From an uncultured Acidovorax sp. (lineage in GTDB: Bacteria; Pseudomonadota; Gammaproteobacteria; Burkholderiales; Burkholderiaceae_C), in NCBI GenBank assembly GCA_913774955.1, contig CAJYKV010000003.1:1-64000 (forward strand): 64,000 bases of DNA, written 5' to 3'. Position numbers and translations under genes: made by a program. This document shows positions 25,274-33,486 of this stretch, piece after piece (the stretch's first letter is position 1; each line of letters opens with the position of its first letter). The notes under the pieces were generated by a model. That model saw only the letters and a program-made list of their open reading frames with translations, was not told where the DNA came from and ran no database searches.

Positions 25274-26284
25274 ATGAACAACGCAACTCGCGTCCTGCTC
25301 AATGCCTACATGGCGGATCAGGCGACCCTCAACGGCGTGCCCAGCGTGGCGCAGAAATTCGCCGTCGCACCCACGATCCAGCAGCGGCTGGAAAGCCGCA
25401 TCCAGGAGAACAGCGACTTCCTCAAGTCCATCAACATCGTGCCCGTCGATGAGATGCAGGGCGAGAAGCTGGGCCTGGGCACCGATGGCCCGGTGGCAAG
25501 CCGCACCGACACCAACCAGAAGGACCGTGAAACGCGCGACGTGGCGGCACTGGATGGCCGCGGGTACGAGTGCAAGAAGACCGACTACGACACGCACGTC
25601 AAGTACGCGAAGCTCGACATGTGGGCGAAGTTCCCCGACTTCCAGCTGCGCCTGGCCCGCGCCATCCAGCGGCAATGCGCGCTCGATCGCATCATGATCG
25701 GCTTCAACGGCGTTCAGGCCGCAGCCAACACCAATCGCCAAACGGCGCCGCTGCTGCAGGATGTGAACAAGGGCTGGCTGCAGAACCTGCGCGATCAGGC
25801 TGCCGCGCGGGTCATGGCATCCGGCAAGACCGCGGGCAAGGTGGCGGTGGGCGCAAACGGCGACTACAAGACGCTCGACGGCCTCGTTTACGACGCCTAC
25901 AAATCGCTGCTGGACCCCTGGCATGCGGAGGCAGGCGACATCGTGGCAATCGTGGGCCGCGGGCTGATGCACGACAAGCTGTTCCCGCTGGTCGATGGCC
26001 AGAAGGCGCCGACCGAGGTGCTGGCCGCCGACATCGTTCGCAGCCAGATGCGCCTGGGGAGCCTGCCGGCGATCACGGTGCCCTACGTACCGGAGCACTC
26101 CGTGCTCATCACCAGCCTGGACAACCTTTCCATCTACTACCAGGCCGGCGCGCGCCGCCGTGCCGTCATCGACAACCCGAAGCGCGACCGCATCGAAACC
26201 TTCGAAAGCAGCAATGACGCCTTCGTGATCGAAGACCTCGGCAAGGCCTGTCTGGTCGAAAACATCGAGATCGTGGCGGCCTAA
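25274..26284 (+). CDS. N: major capsid protein (P2 gpN)
   Basis: 336 residues beginning MNNATRVLLNAYMADQATLN. AVAPTIQQRLESRIQENSDF, KETRDVAALDGRGY-like beta segments and RRAVIDNPKRDRIETFESSN near the C terminus are characteristic of the P2-family capsid protein, a HK97 fold. Full length for the family. The N-terminal 30 residues are usually removed by gpO. Confidence 0.95.
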   Translation: MNNATRVLLNAYMADQATLNGVPSVAQKFAVAPTIQQRLESRIQENSDFLKSINIVPVDEMQGEKLGLGTDGPVASRTDTNQKDRETRDVAALDGRGYECKKTDYDTHVKYAKLDMWAKFPDFQLRLARAIQRQCALDRIMIGFNGVQAAANTNRQTAPLLQDVNKGWLQNLRDQAAARVMASGKTAGKVAVGANGDYKTLDGLVYDAYKSLLDPWHAEAGDIVAIVGRGLMHDKLFPLVDGQKAPTEVLAADIVRSQMRLGSLPAITVPYVPEHSVLITSLDNLSIYYQAGARRRAVIDNPKRDRIETFESSNDAFVIEDLGKACLVENIEIVAA

Positions 26285-26300
26285 GCCACAGCACCACCGG

Positions 26301-26341
26301 CCGCAAATAGCCGCTCTAAAAAAAGGGGCCGCTATTTGCGG
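26301..26341. terminator. perfect 11-bp hairpin between N and M
   Basis: CCGCAAATAGC at 26301-26311 pairs exactly with GCTATTTGCGG at 26331-26341; the loop carries seven A residues. A strong stem after the capsid gene may attenuate transcription or protect the abundant N mRNA 3' end. The left arm with its flanks (17 bases, 26300-26316) recurs at 48161-48177. Confidence 0.6.
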
Positions 26342-26372
26342 GCAGCAGCCCGCCACATCCGAAGGAACCGAC

Positions 26373-27083
26373 ATGCGACAGACCCCGGCACAGCGCCACC
26401 GAATGCACCACCTCGCCCTGCAGCAGGCCGCGCTGGCCGAGGCCTCGAACGTCCATGGACAGACCGTGGGCACCGCCTACGAACTGCAGCTGGCGCAGCT
26501 GCACCAGCACCGGCTGGCCCTGAAAGAAATGCACAGCGTGGAACGCAAGATCGAAGCGAAGCGCGCGATGCTGCTGGACTACGACACCTATCTGGACGGC
26601 GTGCTCGAAGCGCGGCCGGGCACGCAGGACGATGTGCTGGCCACGGTGCTGGTGTGGCACATCGACGCGGGCAACTACGAACGCGGCCTGCAGCTCGCCG
26701 ACTACGCCATGGCCAGCGGCATCAAGCCGCCGGACCAATACAACCGGAACCTGCCCACCATCGTGCAGGACGAAATCGCCGAAGCGATCCTGGCGGGCAA
26801 GAAGCAGGGGCCGGCGGCGATCCTCCTGGCCGCCCAGGCCATTGCCCTGACCGAGGCGGCAGACACGCCCGATCAGGCGAAGAGCAAGCTGTACAAGGCG
26901 GCCGGCTGGGCCGTGCTGGGCAAGACCGGCACGCACGACGTGGACATGAAAACGCGCCCCCTCAAGACGTGCAAGGAAGCGCTGCCGCTGCTGCAGCGCG
27001 CCATGGAGCTGGACCCCCGGGCCGGCGTGAAAAAAGACATCGAGCGGCTGGACCGTCGCCTGGCAGGAAAAGACCAGGAATAG
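26373..27083 (+). CDS. M: terminase small/endonuclease subunit (P2 gpM)
   Basis: 236 residues with MRQTPAQRHRMHHLALQQAA at the start, LLDYDTYLDGVLEARPGTQD, WHIDAGNYERGLQLADYAM and a final KKDIERLDRRLAGK. These are typical of P2 gpM, the terminase subunit that, with gpP, cuts at cos. Late gene, between N and L. Confidence 0.93.
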   Translation: MRQTPAQRHRMHHLALQQAALAEASNVHGQTVGTAYELQLAQLHQHRLALKEMHSVERKIEAKRAMLLDYDTYLDGVLEARPGTQDDVLATVLVWHIDAGNYERGLQLADYAMASGIKPPDQYNRNLPTIVQDEIAEAILAGKKQGPAAILLAAQAIALTEAADTPDQAKSKLYKAAGWAVLGKTGTHDVDMKTRPLKTCKEALPLLQRAMELDPRAGVKKDIERLDRRLAGKDQE

Positions 27084-27195
27084 GCCCAGCCGCTGCAAAC
27101 CGAGCGTACCCCCGCACCGTGGCGGCCCCAGGGCCAAGGCATGCATGCATCGCCGCAGGCCCTGGGCCACCGCCACACCTATTCGAGAAACAGCT

Positions 27196-27678
27196 ATGTC
27201 CTTCGTCGCCACCGCCAATCCCCCCGCCCGCGGTGCAGAACCGGCCGTGGCCAACGATGGATGGTTCCCCGACATCGAGCGCGAGCAGCTGCGCAAAGAC
27301 ATCCGTCTGGACGGCACCGCGACCGTTGAACGCCTCGCGATCGCGGTGGAAGCTGCCATGGCTTCCGTGAATGCAGAGCTGCAGGAGTGGGCCGCGGAGC
27401 AACGCGCGGCCGGCCACGCCAAGCTCGCCGACGTGCCCGCCCCGCAGGTCGGCGGAAAGAGCATCAAGGTGATGCAGTACCGCAACGCCATCTATTGGTA
27501 CGTGCAGGCGGCGCTGGCCGAGGCCTACCGCGACATGGACACGCTGCCCCAGGGCGACGGCAAGGGCGCCCGCGTGCAGGCGGCACTGGATGGCCGCGTG
27601 GAAGGCTTCCAGCAGCAGCTGCGCTGGGCCATCGCGGACGTACAGAGCCGGTCCCGCGTCATCGCGGCGCTGCTGTGA
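27196..27678 (+). CDS. L: head completion protein (P2 gpL)
   Basis: 160 residues from the ATG at 27196 (MSFVATANPPARGAEPAVAN). PDIEREQLRKDIRLDGTATV and YWYVQAALAEAYRDMDTLPQ are P2 gpL landmarks. It stabilises the filled head and forms the connector for tail joining. Its stop overlaps the X start (TGATG). Confidence 0.93.
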   Translation: MSFVATANPPARGAEPAVANDGWFPDIEREQLRKDIRLDGTATVERLAIAVEAAMASVNAELQEWAAEQRAAGHAKLADVPAPQVGGKSIKVMQYRNAIYWYVQAALAEAYRDMDTLPQGDGKGARVQAALDGRVEGFQQQLRWAIADVQSRSRVIAALL

Positions 27679-27896
27679 TGGCCGCGCGCGACGGCATCAC
27701 CGTGCGGGCCGCCGCACACGACACGCTCGACGCGCTCGCGTGGCGCCGGCTCGGCACCACGGCCGGCCACGTCGAAGCCACCCTGGCCGCAAATCCCGGG
27801 CTGGCCCGATCGGCGGCCGACCTCTCCGAGGGCCAGGCGGTACGCCTCGTCCAAGCACCCGAGCCTGCCCGGGCGATGGTGCACCTGTGGGATTAA
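27678..27896 (+). CDS. X: tail protein X (P2 gpX, LysM-like)
   Basis: 72 residues. The sequence TLDALAWRRLGTTAGHVEAT with an NPGLARSAADL segment is the small LysM-like tail protein X of P2 phages, needed for tail completion and perhaps contact with peptidoglycan. Overlaps the L stop codon. Confidence 0.9.
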   Translation: MAARDGITVRAAAHDTLDALAWRRLGTTAGHVEATLAANPGLARSAADLSEGQAVRLVQAPEPARAMVHLWD

Positions 27897-27901
27897 CGAC
27901 C

Positions 27902-28108
27902 ATGAGCGAAAAGATGCTGAAAGACATTGCAGGCGAGGCAGTAAAGGCTTCGCCCCCCATTGCCGTGGTGGGAACGTCCATCGCGGCTGACTGGACCATC
28001 AACCACACCGTGGCGGCGCTCACCATCGTCTATCTGCTGCTGCAGATCGCGTGGTTGATCTGGCGCTGGCTCCGCGCCGCACGCGGCGGCACCATCGTGG
28101 AGGAATGA
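27902..28108 (+). CDS. holin
   Basis: 68 residues with two hydrophobic stretches (SPPIAVVGTSIAADWTI and AALTIVYLLLQIAWLIW) and a charged tail RAARGGTIVEE. It fits class II holins of P2-like phages, which open the inner membrane. The gene lies immediately before the endolysin, overlapping it by the ATGATG junction. Confidence 0.85.
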   Translation: MSEKMLKDIAGEAVKASPPIAVVGTSIAADWTINHTVAALTIVYLLLQIAWLIWRWLRAARGGTIVEE

Positions 28109-28647
28109 TGGAACAGGCGAAGCAATCAGCGCTGCGCGTGGCGGTCGCGGCCCTCACCCTGTCGGCCGCGGGCTTCGGCGCGTGGCAGGCCAATGAGGGT
28201 TTCAGCGCCACGCCCATCATCCCTGTGGCGGGCGACGTGCCGACCATCGGGCACGGTTCCACCCGCTACGAAGACGGCACGCCCGTGCGCATGAGCGATC
28301 CACCGATTTCGCGCCAGCGCGCGGCGGCGCTCGCCCGCAACCTCGCGCGGGAAGACGAACGCAGGTTCGTCGCGTCCCTGCCGGGCGTCACCCTCTACCC
28401 GGGCGAATTCGACATCTACATGGATTTCGTCGGCCAGTACGGAATCGGCAACTGGCGCAAGCCAGGAAGCCCGCGCACATCCCTGCTGCGGGGCGACTAC
28501 GTGCGAGCCTGTGGCGATCTGCTGCAGTGGCGCTTCCAAGCCGGCCGCGACTGCCGCGAGCCGCGCAATTGGGGCCCGACTGGATGCCGCGGCGTGTGGC
28601 TGCGCCAGCTGCGCCGGCACGACGCCTGCATGGAGATGCAGCAGTGA
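28108..28647 (+). CDS. endolysin, T4-type lysozyme (GH24), SAR type
   Basis: 179 residues from the ATG at 28108, four bases after GGAGG; the ATG at 28105 is too close. The catalytic triad is visible in NEGFSATPI (Glu), then AGDVPTIGHGST (Asp and Thr). The N-terminal stretch LRVAVAALTLSAAGFGAWQA is weakly hydrophobic and Ala/Gly-rich, as in signal-anchor-release endolysins that are exported before activation. It degrades peptidoglycan at the end of infection. Confidence 0.93.
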   Translation: MEQAKQSALRVAVAALTLSAAGFGAWQANEGFSATPIIPVAGDVPTIGHGSTRYEDGTPVRMSDPPISRQRAAALARNLAREDERRFVASLPGVTLYPGEFDIYMDFVGQYGIGNWRKPGSPRTSLLRGDYVRACGDLLQWRFQAGRDCREPRNWGPTGCRGVWLRQLRRHDACMEMQQ

Positions 28648-29180
28648 TCGGCGCGATCAAGGGCTACGCCTGGCAGCTGGCCGCCCTCGGCCTCGCCGGT
28701 CTGCTGCTGTGGCAGACGCTGCGGCTGGCCGACGCGGAGGTGGACGCCGCCCACGCCCACGCCGATCTGCAGACCGAACGCGCCGCGGCCGACCGCACCG
28801 CGCGAGAACAATCCGAACGCCTCCGCAGGCTGGAAGGAACCCACCGTGAAGAACTCAACACCTCGCGCGCCAAGGGCGCGGCGGACCTGGCCGGCGCTCG
28901 CGCTGATGCTGACGCTGCCCTCGCTGCTCGCGACCGGCTGCGCAGCGACCTCGCCGCCTTCATCGTCGCCCATCGTGAAGCCACCCAAAATAGAGCCGCT
29001 GCCGGAAGCTGCCCGGCAGACACCGGCGCCCTCGATCTGCTCGCCGACCTGCAGCGCAGCGCTGACGATCGAGCGGGAGCGCTGGCGGCAATCGCTGACG
29101 ATGCCCGCGCCCGCGGCAAGGGCTGCGAGCGCGAGCACGACAGCGCCCGCAAGATGATCGACGCGGCCCGGAGCGAGTAG
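28644..29180 (+). CDS. Rz: i-spanin Rz-like protein
   Basis: 178 residues with a GTG start overlapping the endolysin stop. One N-terminal membrane helix (LAALGLAGLLLWQTLRLA) is followed by a long coiled coil rich in Ala, Arg, Asp and Glu. This is the inner-membrane spanin subunit that, with Rz1, disrupts the outer membrane. The Rz1 gene is nested inside it in another frame. Confidence 0.88.
   Translation: MIGAIKGYAWQLAALGLAGLLLWQTLRLADAEVDAAHAHADLQTERAAADRTAREQSERLRRLEGTHREELNTSRAKGAADLAGARADADAALAARDRLRSDLAAFIVAHREATQNRAAAGSCPADTGALDLLADLQRSADDRAGALAAIADDARARGKGCEREHDSARKMIDAARSE
28846..29157 (+). CDS. Rz1: o-spanin Rz1-like lipoprotein, nested in Rz
   Basis: 103 residues in a different frame entirely inside Rz. 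The signal sequence MKNSTPRAPRARRTWPALAL ends in a LLATGC lipobox near residue 32, and the mature N terminus is proline/serine-rich (SPPSSSPIVKPPK), as in outer-membrane spanin lipoproteins. The complete nesting is a known arrangement for Rz/Rz1. The C-terminal part is longer than usual, so the tail could be partly non-functional. Confidence 0.85.
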   Translation: MKNSTPRAPRARRTWPALALMLTLPSLLATGCAATSPPSSSPIVKPPKIEPLPEAARQTPAPSICSPTCSAALTIERERWRQSLTMPAPAARAASASTTAPAR

Positions 29181-29182
29181 CC

Positions 29183-29692
29183 ATGTGGAAGCTGGCCAGC
29201 CTGCGCCGCGTGATCGAGGCCGCCGTCCCCGACCTGGCGCGCGACCCGGAACGCCTCATCGTCATGGCCGCCGAGGGCGCCGCCGTGTCCACCCTCGCCG
29301 GTGGCCTGTCCTTCGTCTACCAGTACACCGCGGCCATCACGGTGCTGGACTACACCGGCCACACCGATGCTCTCTTCGTGCCCATCCTCGCGTGGGCCCG
29401 CGTCCATCAGTCCGAACTGCTCGACAACCCGACGGGCCGCCGCATCGAATTCGACGTGGACCACCTCAACACCGCAGCGGTGGACATCGGCATCCGCGTG
29501 CCGCTCACCGAACGCGCCATCGTCAAGGCGGACGCGAACCACGAAACGCGGTTCAACGTCAGCCACCCGCCCGAGCCCTGCCACCCGGGCGGGCAGTGCC
29601 TGCCAGAGCATTGGGAGCTGTGGTTGAAGGACGAGAAGCTGGCGGAATGGGACATCCCCCTGCCGGAGGAGAAAGCGCGCTTCGCGCTGTAG
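29183..29692 (+). CDS. R: tail completion protein (P2 gpR)
   Basis: 169 residues. RRVIEAAVPDLARDPERLIV, FVYQYTAAITVLDYTGH and WELWLKDEKLAEWDIPLPE are typical of P2 gpR. With gpS it completes the tail tube end and allows joining to the head. Confidence 0.93.
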   Translation: MWKLASLRRVIEAAVPDLARDPERLIVMAAEGAAVSTLAGGLSFVYQYTAAITVLDYTGHTDALFVPILAWARVHQSELLDNPTGRRIEFDVDHLNTAAVDIGIRVPLTERAIVKADANHETRFNVSHPPEPCHPGGQCLPEHWELWLKDEKLAEWDIPLPEEKARFAL

Positions 29693-29695
29693 CCC

Positions 29696-30169
29696 ATGGC
29701 CGACCTCTCCGCCCTCGAAACCTGGGCCGGCGATCTGCTGGCCAAGCTGGAGCCCGTGCAGCGCCGCCGCCTGCTGGTGGACGTGGCGCGCCGGCTGCGC
29801 ACCGCCAACGCACAGCGCATGCGCGCGCAGCAAGACCCGGCGGGCCAGGCCTGGGAGCCGCGCAAGCCGCCGGGCCCGGCCCTGCGCAGCCGCCGCGAAC
29901 GCATCCGCCAGGCCGCGAAGCAGCGGCAACCCATGATGGCTAAGCTGCGCCAGGCGAAGAACCTCAAGGCAAAGAGCGAAGGCGGCGCCGCCGCCGTCGT
30001 GGAGTTCGCCGGCCGTGCCGAGCGCATAGCCCGCGTCCACCATTTCGGCGAATCGGACGCGGTGAAGCCCGGCGGCCCGCGCTACCAATACCCGGCCCGG
30101 CCGCTGCTCGGCATCACCGAGGCCGACCTGCAGACCGTGCGCGACGTGGTGCTGCGGCACCTCGCATAG
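29696..30169 (+). CDS. S: tail completion/virion morphogenesis protein (P2 gpS)
   Basis: 157 residues. RRLLVDVARRLRTANAQRMR, QDPAGQAWEPRKPP and RVHHFGESDAVKPGG with PARPLLGITEADL match gpS of P2-like phages. It determines tail length completion with gpR and immediately follows it. Confidence 0.93.
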   Translation: MADLSALETWAGDLLAKLEPVQRRRLLVDVARRLRTANAQRMRAQQDPAGQAWEPRKPPGPALRSRRERIRQAAKQRQPMMAKLRQAKNLKAKSEGGAAAVVEFAGRAERIARVHHFGESDAVKPGGPRYQYPARPLLGITEADLQTVRDVVLRHLA

Positions 30170-30177
30170 CGCGGAAA

Positions 30178-30243
30178 TGTGACTCTTCCACCCACAGCAG
30201 GCCCTGCTGGCTTCCGCGCGCGCGCGGCAGCAACATCCAGGGC
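30178..30243 (+). promoter_or_regulatory. late promoter P(V), Ogr-type
   Basis: TGT (30178-30180) and ACA (30194-30196) 13 bases apart; CCCACAG starts at 30191 and an ACAT -10 is at 30233-30236, 42 bases on. The following CAGCAGGCCCTGCTGGC is a near-perfect dyad also present before FI. Drives V-W-J-I and tail-fibre genes. Confidence 0.6.
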
Positions 30244-30840
30244 ATGCATTACGACACGCCCCAGCAAGACAGCCCGCAGGAAACCATCCGCCGGCTAGAA
30301 AACCTCGCGCGTGTCGGCACCGTCACTGAGGTGCGGCACTCGGGCCGCCCGCGCTGCCGCGTGCGGCTGGGCGACAACACCACCGACTGGCTCCCCTGGA
30401 TCGCCGGCCGCGCCGCCGGCAACCGCGGCAGCTGCTGGTGGCCGCCCGAGCCCGGCGAGCAATGCGTGGTGCTCGCTCCCGGCGGCGACCTCGCGCAGGG
30501 CGTCGTCATGCTCGGCACGTACAGCGACGCCATGCCGGCCCCCGCCGACGAGGCCGGCGTCAACCGCACGCAGTGGACGGCCGACGCCTTCGCCGAGTAC
30601 CGCCGCGAGCAGCTGACCATCCGCACGGAACGCGCCATCGTGCTGGAGGCCGGCGACAGCTGCCGCATCGCCATGGGCCCCGACGGCATTACCCTGCAGG
30701 TGGCCGGTGCCGTGCTGCACATCGGCCCGGACGGCATCACCAGCACCGTGGACATTCGCGCGGAGGGCATCAGCGCTGTGCACCACGTGCATGGCGGCGT
30801 GCGCCGCGGCGCCGACCCCACGCAGGAGCCGATGCGATGA
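30244..30840 (+). CDS. V: baseplate spike protein (P2 gpV)
   Basis: 198 residues. TVTEVRHSGRPRCRVRLGDN with TDWLPWIAGRAAGN is the OB-fold N-terminal domain, followed by a repetitive beta-helix region (ITLQVAGAVLHIGPDGITS) and HHVHGGVRRG near the end; the His residues resemble the iron-binding tip. Trimeric membrane-piercing tip of the contractile tail. Confidence 0.94.
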   Translation: MHYDTPQQDSPQETIRRLENLARVGTVTEVRHSGRPRCRVRLGDNTTDWLPWIAGRAAGNRGSCWWPPEPGEQCVVLAPGGDLAQGVVMLGTYSDAMPAPADEAGVNRTQWTADAFAEYRREQLTIRTERAIVLEAGDSCRIAMGPDGITLQVAGAVLHIGPDGITSTVDIRAEGISAVHHVHGGVRRGADPTQEPMR

Positions 30841-31202
30841 TGGACCGCAACACCGGCGGGCGCCTGACCGCCATGCAGCACCTGCAGCAGAGCATCGCCA
30901 CCATCCTGGCCACGCCCATCGGCAGCCGCGTGATGCGTCGCGAGTTCGGCAGCCTCGTGCCCGCCCTCATCGACAAACCGCTCAACGCCGACACGCAAAC
31001 GCGCGTGTTCGCCGCCAGCGCCTCGGCCCTCATGCGGTGGGAACCGCGCCTGCGCATCGACAAGATGGAGCTGCAGCGCGACGCGGAACGCCCCGGCCGC
31101 GCGCACCTGCACATCACCGGCAGCTACGTGAGCAGCTACGGGCGCGACCCGGCACCCATCGCACTGTCCGTGCCGCTCACCGGCCAGGGGGCGCGCGCAT
31201 GA
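30837..31202 (+). CDS. W: baseplate wedge protein (P2 gpW, gp25-like)
   Basis: 121 residues starting MMDRNTGGRLTAMQHLQQSI in the ATGA overlap with V. RVMRREFGSLVPALIDKPLN is the conserved core of gp25-like wedge proteins, which initiate sheath assembly on the baseplate. Confidence 0.94.
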   Translation: MMDRNTGGRLTAMQHLQQSIATILATPIGSRVMRREFGSLVPALIDKPLNADTQTRVFAASASALMRWEPRLRIDKMELQRDAERPGRAHLHITGSYVSSYGRDPAPIALSVPLTGQGARA

Positions 31203-32050
31203 TCGACTTGCAGGCCCTGCCCGCGCCCAGCGTGGTGGAGGAACTCTCCTACGAAGCGATCCTGGCCGCCGGCAAAGCCGACTTCGCCGAGCGCATCCGC
31301 CCGCACCTGCCGGCTGTGGATGACATCCTCGCGCTGGAGTCCGACCCGGTGGTGACGCTGCTGGAGTCGCACGCGTTCCGCGAGCTGCTGATTCGCGCCC
31401 GCATCAACGACGCCGCCCGGGCCCACCTGCTGGCGTTCGCGACCGGCTCCGACCTCGACCAGCTCGCCGCCCTGTTCGGCGTGGAGCGCATGGCCGGGGA
31501 AGCTGATGACCGCCTGCGCGAGCGCCTGCAGCGCCGCATCGCCGCCCTCGGCGCCCAGGGCACCGCCGAGCACTACGAATACCACGCCATGTCAGCCTCG
31601 CCGCTGGTGCGCACCGCCCGCGCCAGCCAGGCCGAGCCCGGCGCCGTGGTGCTGATGCTGTGGATCTCCGACCAGGCGCAGGCCGAGGCGGCACGCGTCG
31701 CCGTGGTGCAGGCGATCGCCGCGCGCGGCGTGCGCATCCTTGGCGTGCCGGTGGATGTGCAGGTGGCCGTGCCCCGCGCGATCGACATCACCGCGCGCAT
31801 CGTGCGCACCCGCAGCGCGCCGGCCGACCTGTTGCCGCAGCTGCGCGCGCGGCTGGCCGCCGCCGTCGAGGGCATCGACGCGCTGGCCGGCAGCGTCGCG
31901 CGCTCCTACATCACCACCGTGCTCCACGTCAGCGGGGTGCACGCGGTCGAATACCCGGACCCGACCACGCCCGCCGAACTCACGCCGCTCGCCGTGGGCG
32001 AGTTCCCGGCCCTCGGCACCGTGCAGCTCATCGACGGGGGCATGGCGTAA
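31199..32050 (+). CDS. J: baseplate assembly protein (P2 gpJ)
   Basis: 283 residues. VEELSYEAILAAGKADFAER, ESHAFRELLIRARINDAARA and ATGSDLDQLAALFGVERM are diagnostic for gpJ (T4 gp6-like wedge). ATG overlaps the W stop and its stop overlaps the I start, so V-W-J-I is a tightly coupled block. Confidence 0.95.
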   Translation: MIDLQALPAPSVVEELSYEAILAAGKADFAERIRPHLPAVDDILALESDPVVTLLESHAFRELLIRARINDAARAHLLAFATGSDLDQLAALFGVERMAGEADDRLRERLQRRIAALGAQGTAEHYEYHAMSASPLVRTARASQAEPGAVVLMLWISDQAQAEAARVAVVQAIAARGVRILGVPVDVQVAVPRAIDITARIVRTRSAPADLLPQLRARLAAAVEGIDALAGSVARSYITTVLHVSGVHAVEYPDPTTPAELTPLAVGEFPALGTVQLIDGGMA

Positions 32051-32982
32051 TGACTGTGCCGCGCACCGTCCTGCCCTCGGGCTCCACCACGCTGGAAGTG
32101 GTGTTGGACACCACGTTTCCGCGTGGATGGGGCGCGCTCGCCGACGCCGCCGAGCCGGCTGCCACCGGCCGCAACTCGGCCATGCGCCCGTGGCTGGCCC
32201 AGCAGTGGCAGGTGGCGCAGTTCGCGCCGTATTTCGACACCGTGGACGCGCTGCTCGAAGAGGCTGTGCCCTGGCTCATGGAGCGAGGCACTGCGGCCGG
32301 CGCCGAGCGCGCCCTGCGCTGGATCGGCTTCGCCGCCGCGCGCGTCGAAGAGGACGGCCCCTACCTCCACATCCACCCGGGGCGCCTGCCCACGCCCGAG
32401 GCCGTGCGCCAGATCGTGCATGTGGTCCGCGCATCCATGCCCGCCCATGTCGCGCTGTATCGCATCGTGCACGGCCTCGACCTGCGGCCCGTAGTGCTCG
32501 ACGTGGGCCCACCGCTGGACACGGGCCTGCTCGATGGCTACTCCGGCGTGTTCGACCCTGAGCACGGCGTGGTGCTGTCCTTCGGCCGCAACCGCGTCGC
32601 GACTACCACAGCGCCAATGCAGGCTGCACCAGCAGGCCGGCGCACGAACCGGCGCATGGACATATCGCGCTACGACGATCAGCCGGTACTGGACACCTGG
32701 CGCCTCGACTCGCGGCTGCTTCAGGTCGTGGCGGGCGGCCTGCGGAAGCAACGATCGAACACCACCAGCGCGCCGCCGCTGGGTGCCGGCACGTTCCGGC
32801 GCAAGCCCGTGCGCAGCGCGGTCGCACCGGCCGCGCTCACGGTGGCACCCACCGCCGCAGCTCGCCGCCTGCGCGTGTCGCTGGCGCCTGTGCCGGTCAG
32901 CCCGCCGCGGCGTTGGGGCGGCCCGTGGGGCGGCCCGTGGCGCAGCCCCATCTACTTCATCAACCGATTCCGGAAGGATTGA
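32050..32982 (+). CDS. I: tail protein I (P2 gpI), with basic C-terminal extension
   Basis: 310 residues. The gpI family region covers roughly residues 30-185 (RPWLAQQWQVAQFAPYFDTV, IGFAAARVEEDGPYLHIHPG, ASMPAHVALYRIVHGLDLRP). The remaining 120 residues are rich in Arg, Ala and Pro (RRWGGPWGGPWRSP) and lengthen the protein beyond the 170-200 residues usual for gpI. The tail may contact the unusual fibre proteins encoded next. Confidence 0.9.
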   Translation: MTVPRTVLPSGSTTLEVVLDTTFPRGWGALADAAEPAATGRNSAMRPWLAQQWQVAQFAPYFDTVDALLEEAVPWLMERGTAAGAERALRWIGFAAARVEEDGPYLHIHPGRLPTPEAVRQIVHVVRASMPAHVALYRIVHGLDLRPVVLDVGPPLDTGLLDGYSGVFDPEHGVVLSFGRNRVATTTAPMQAAPAGRRTNRRMDISRYDDQPVLDTWRLDSRLLQVVAGGLRKQRSNTTSAPPLGAGTFRRKPVRSAVAPAALTVAPTAAARRLRVSLAPVPVSPPRRWGGPWGGPWRSPIYFINRFRKD

Positions 32983-32985
32983 CCC

Positions 32986-33477
32986 ATGGCCGTTTTGCAG
33001 GACGCCGGGCGTATCAAGGTCGCCCGCCTCGTCGCCACCCAGCCCATCTACCTTGCCTGGGGCCGCGGGCGTCCGGCGTGGGACGCGGCGGGCCCTGAGC
33101 CCGAGAACACCACCCACACGGGCCTTATCAGCGAAATCGGCCGGATCATCGCCACGTCGGTCCAGTTCGTCGTGCCCGACGATGCGGGAGCCATCGAAAT
33201 GCCCGGCGGCAATCGCTACGCCCTCAGTGCGGTGCCCACACAGTGGCTCTACGTGAGCTGGGATTTCCGGTATGACGACGCGGCCGGCGAAACCGTGCGG
33301 GAGCTGGGCGTCTTCCTCGGCGGCACCGTCGCCGCGGGCCTCCCCGCGGGCCAGCGCTACTTCCCGGCGGAACAGGTCACATCGCCCGGTGACCTCTACA
33401 CGCTGGAGCACCTGGCCGAGCCGTTCAAGCGCGTCGGCAACACCCTGGAAGGCCAGGGCTTCGTCCTTCCGTTCTGA
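32986..33477 (+). CDS. phage tail/baseplate-associated protein
   Basis: 163 residues, three bases after I. VQFVVPDDAGAIEMPGGNRY and LYVSWDFRYDDAAGETVREL with LGVFLGGTVA are recognisable from tail operons of Burkholderia and Acidovorax P2-like phages, where the gene precedes the DUF4815 protein. A structural role at the baseplate or fibre base is inferred; the family has no assigned function. Confidence 0.7.
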   Translation: MAVLQDAGRIKVARLVATQPIYLAWGRGRPAWDAAGPEPENTTHTGLISEIGRIIATSVQFVVPDDAGAIEMPGGNRYALSAVPTQWLYVSWDFRYDDAAGETVRELGVFLGGTVAAGLPAGQRYFPAEQVTSPGDLYTLEHLAEPFKRVGNTLEGQGFVLPF

Positions 33478-33486
33478 CCTCGCACT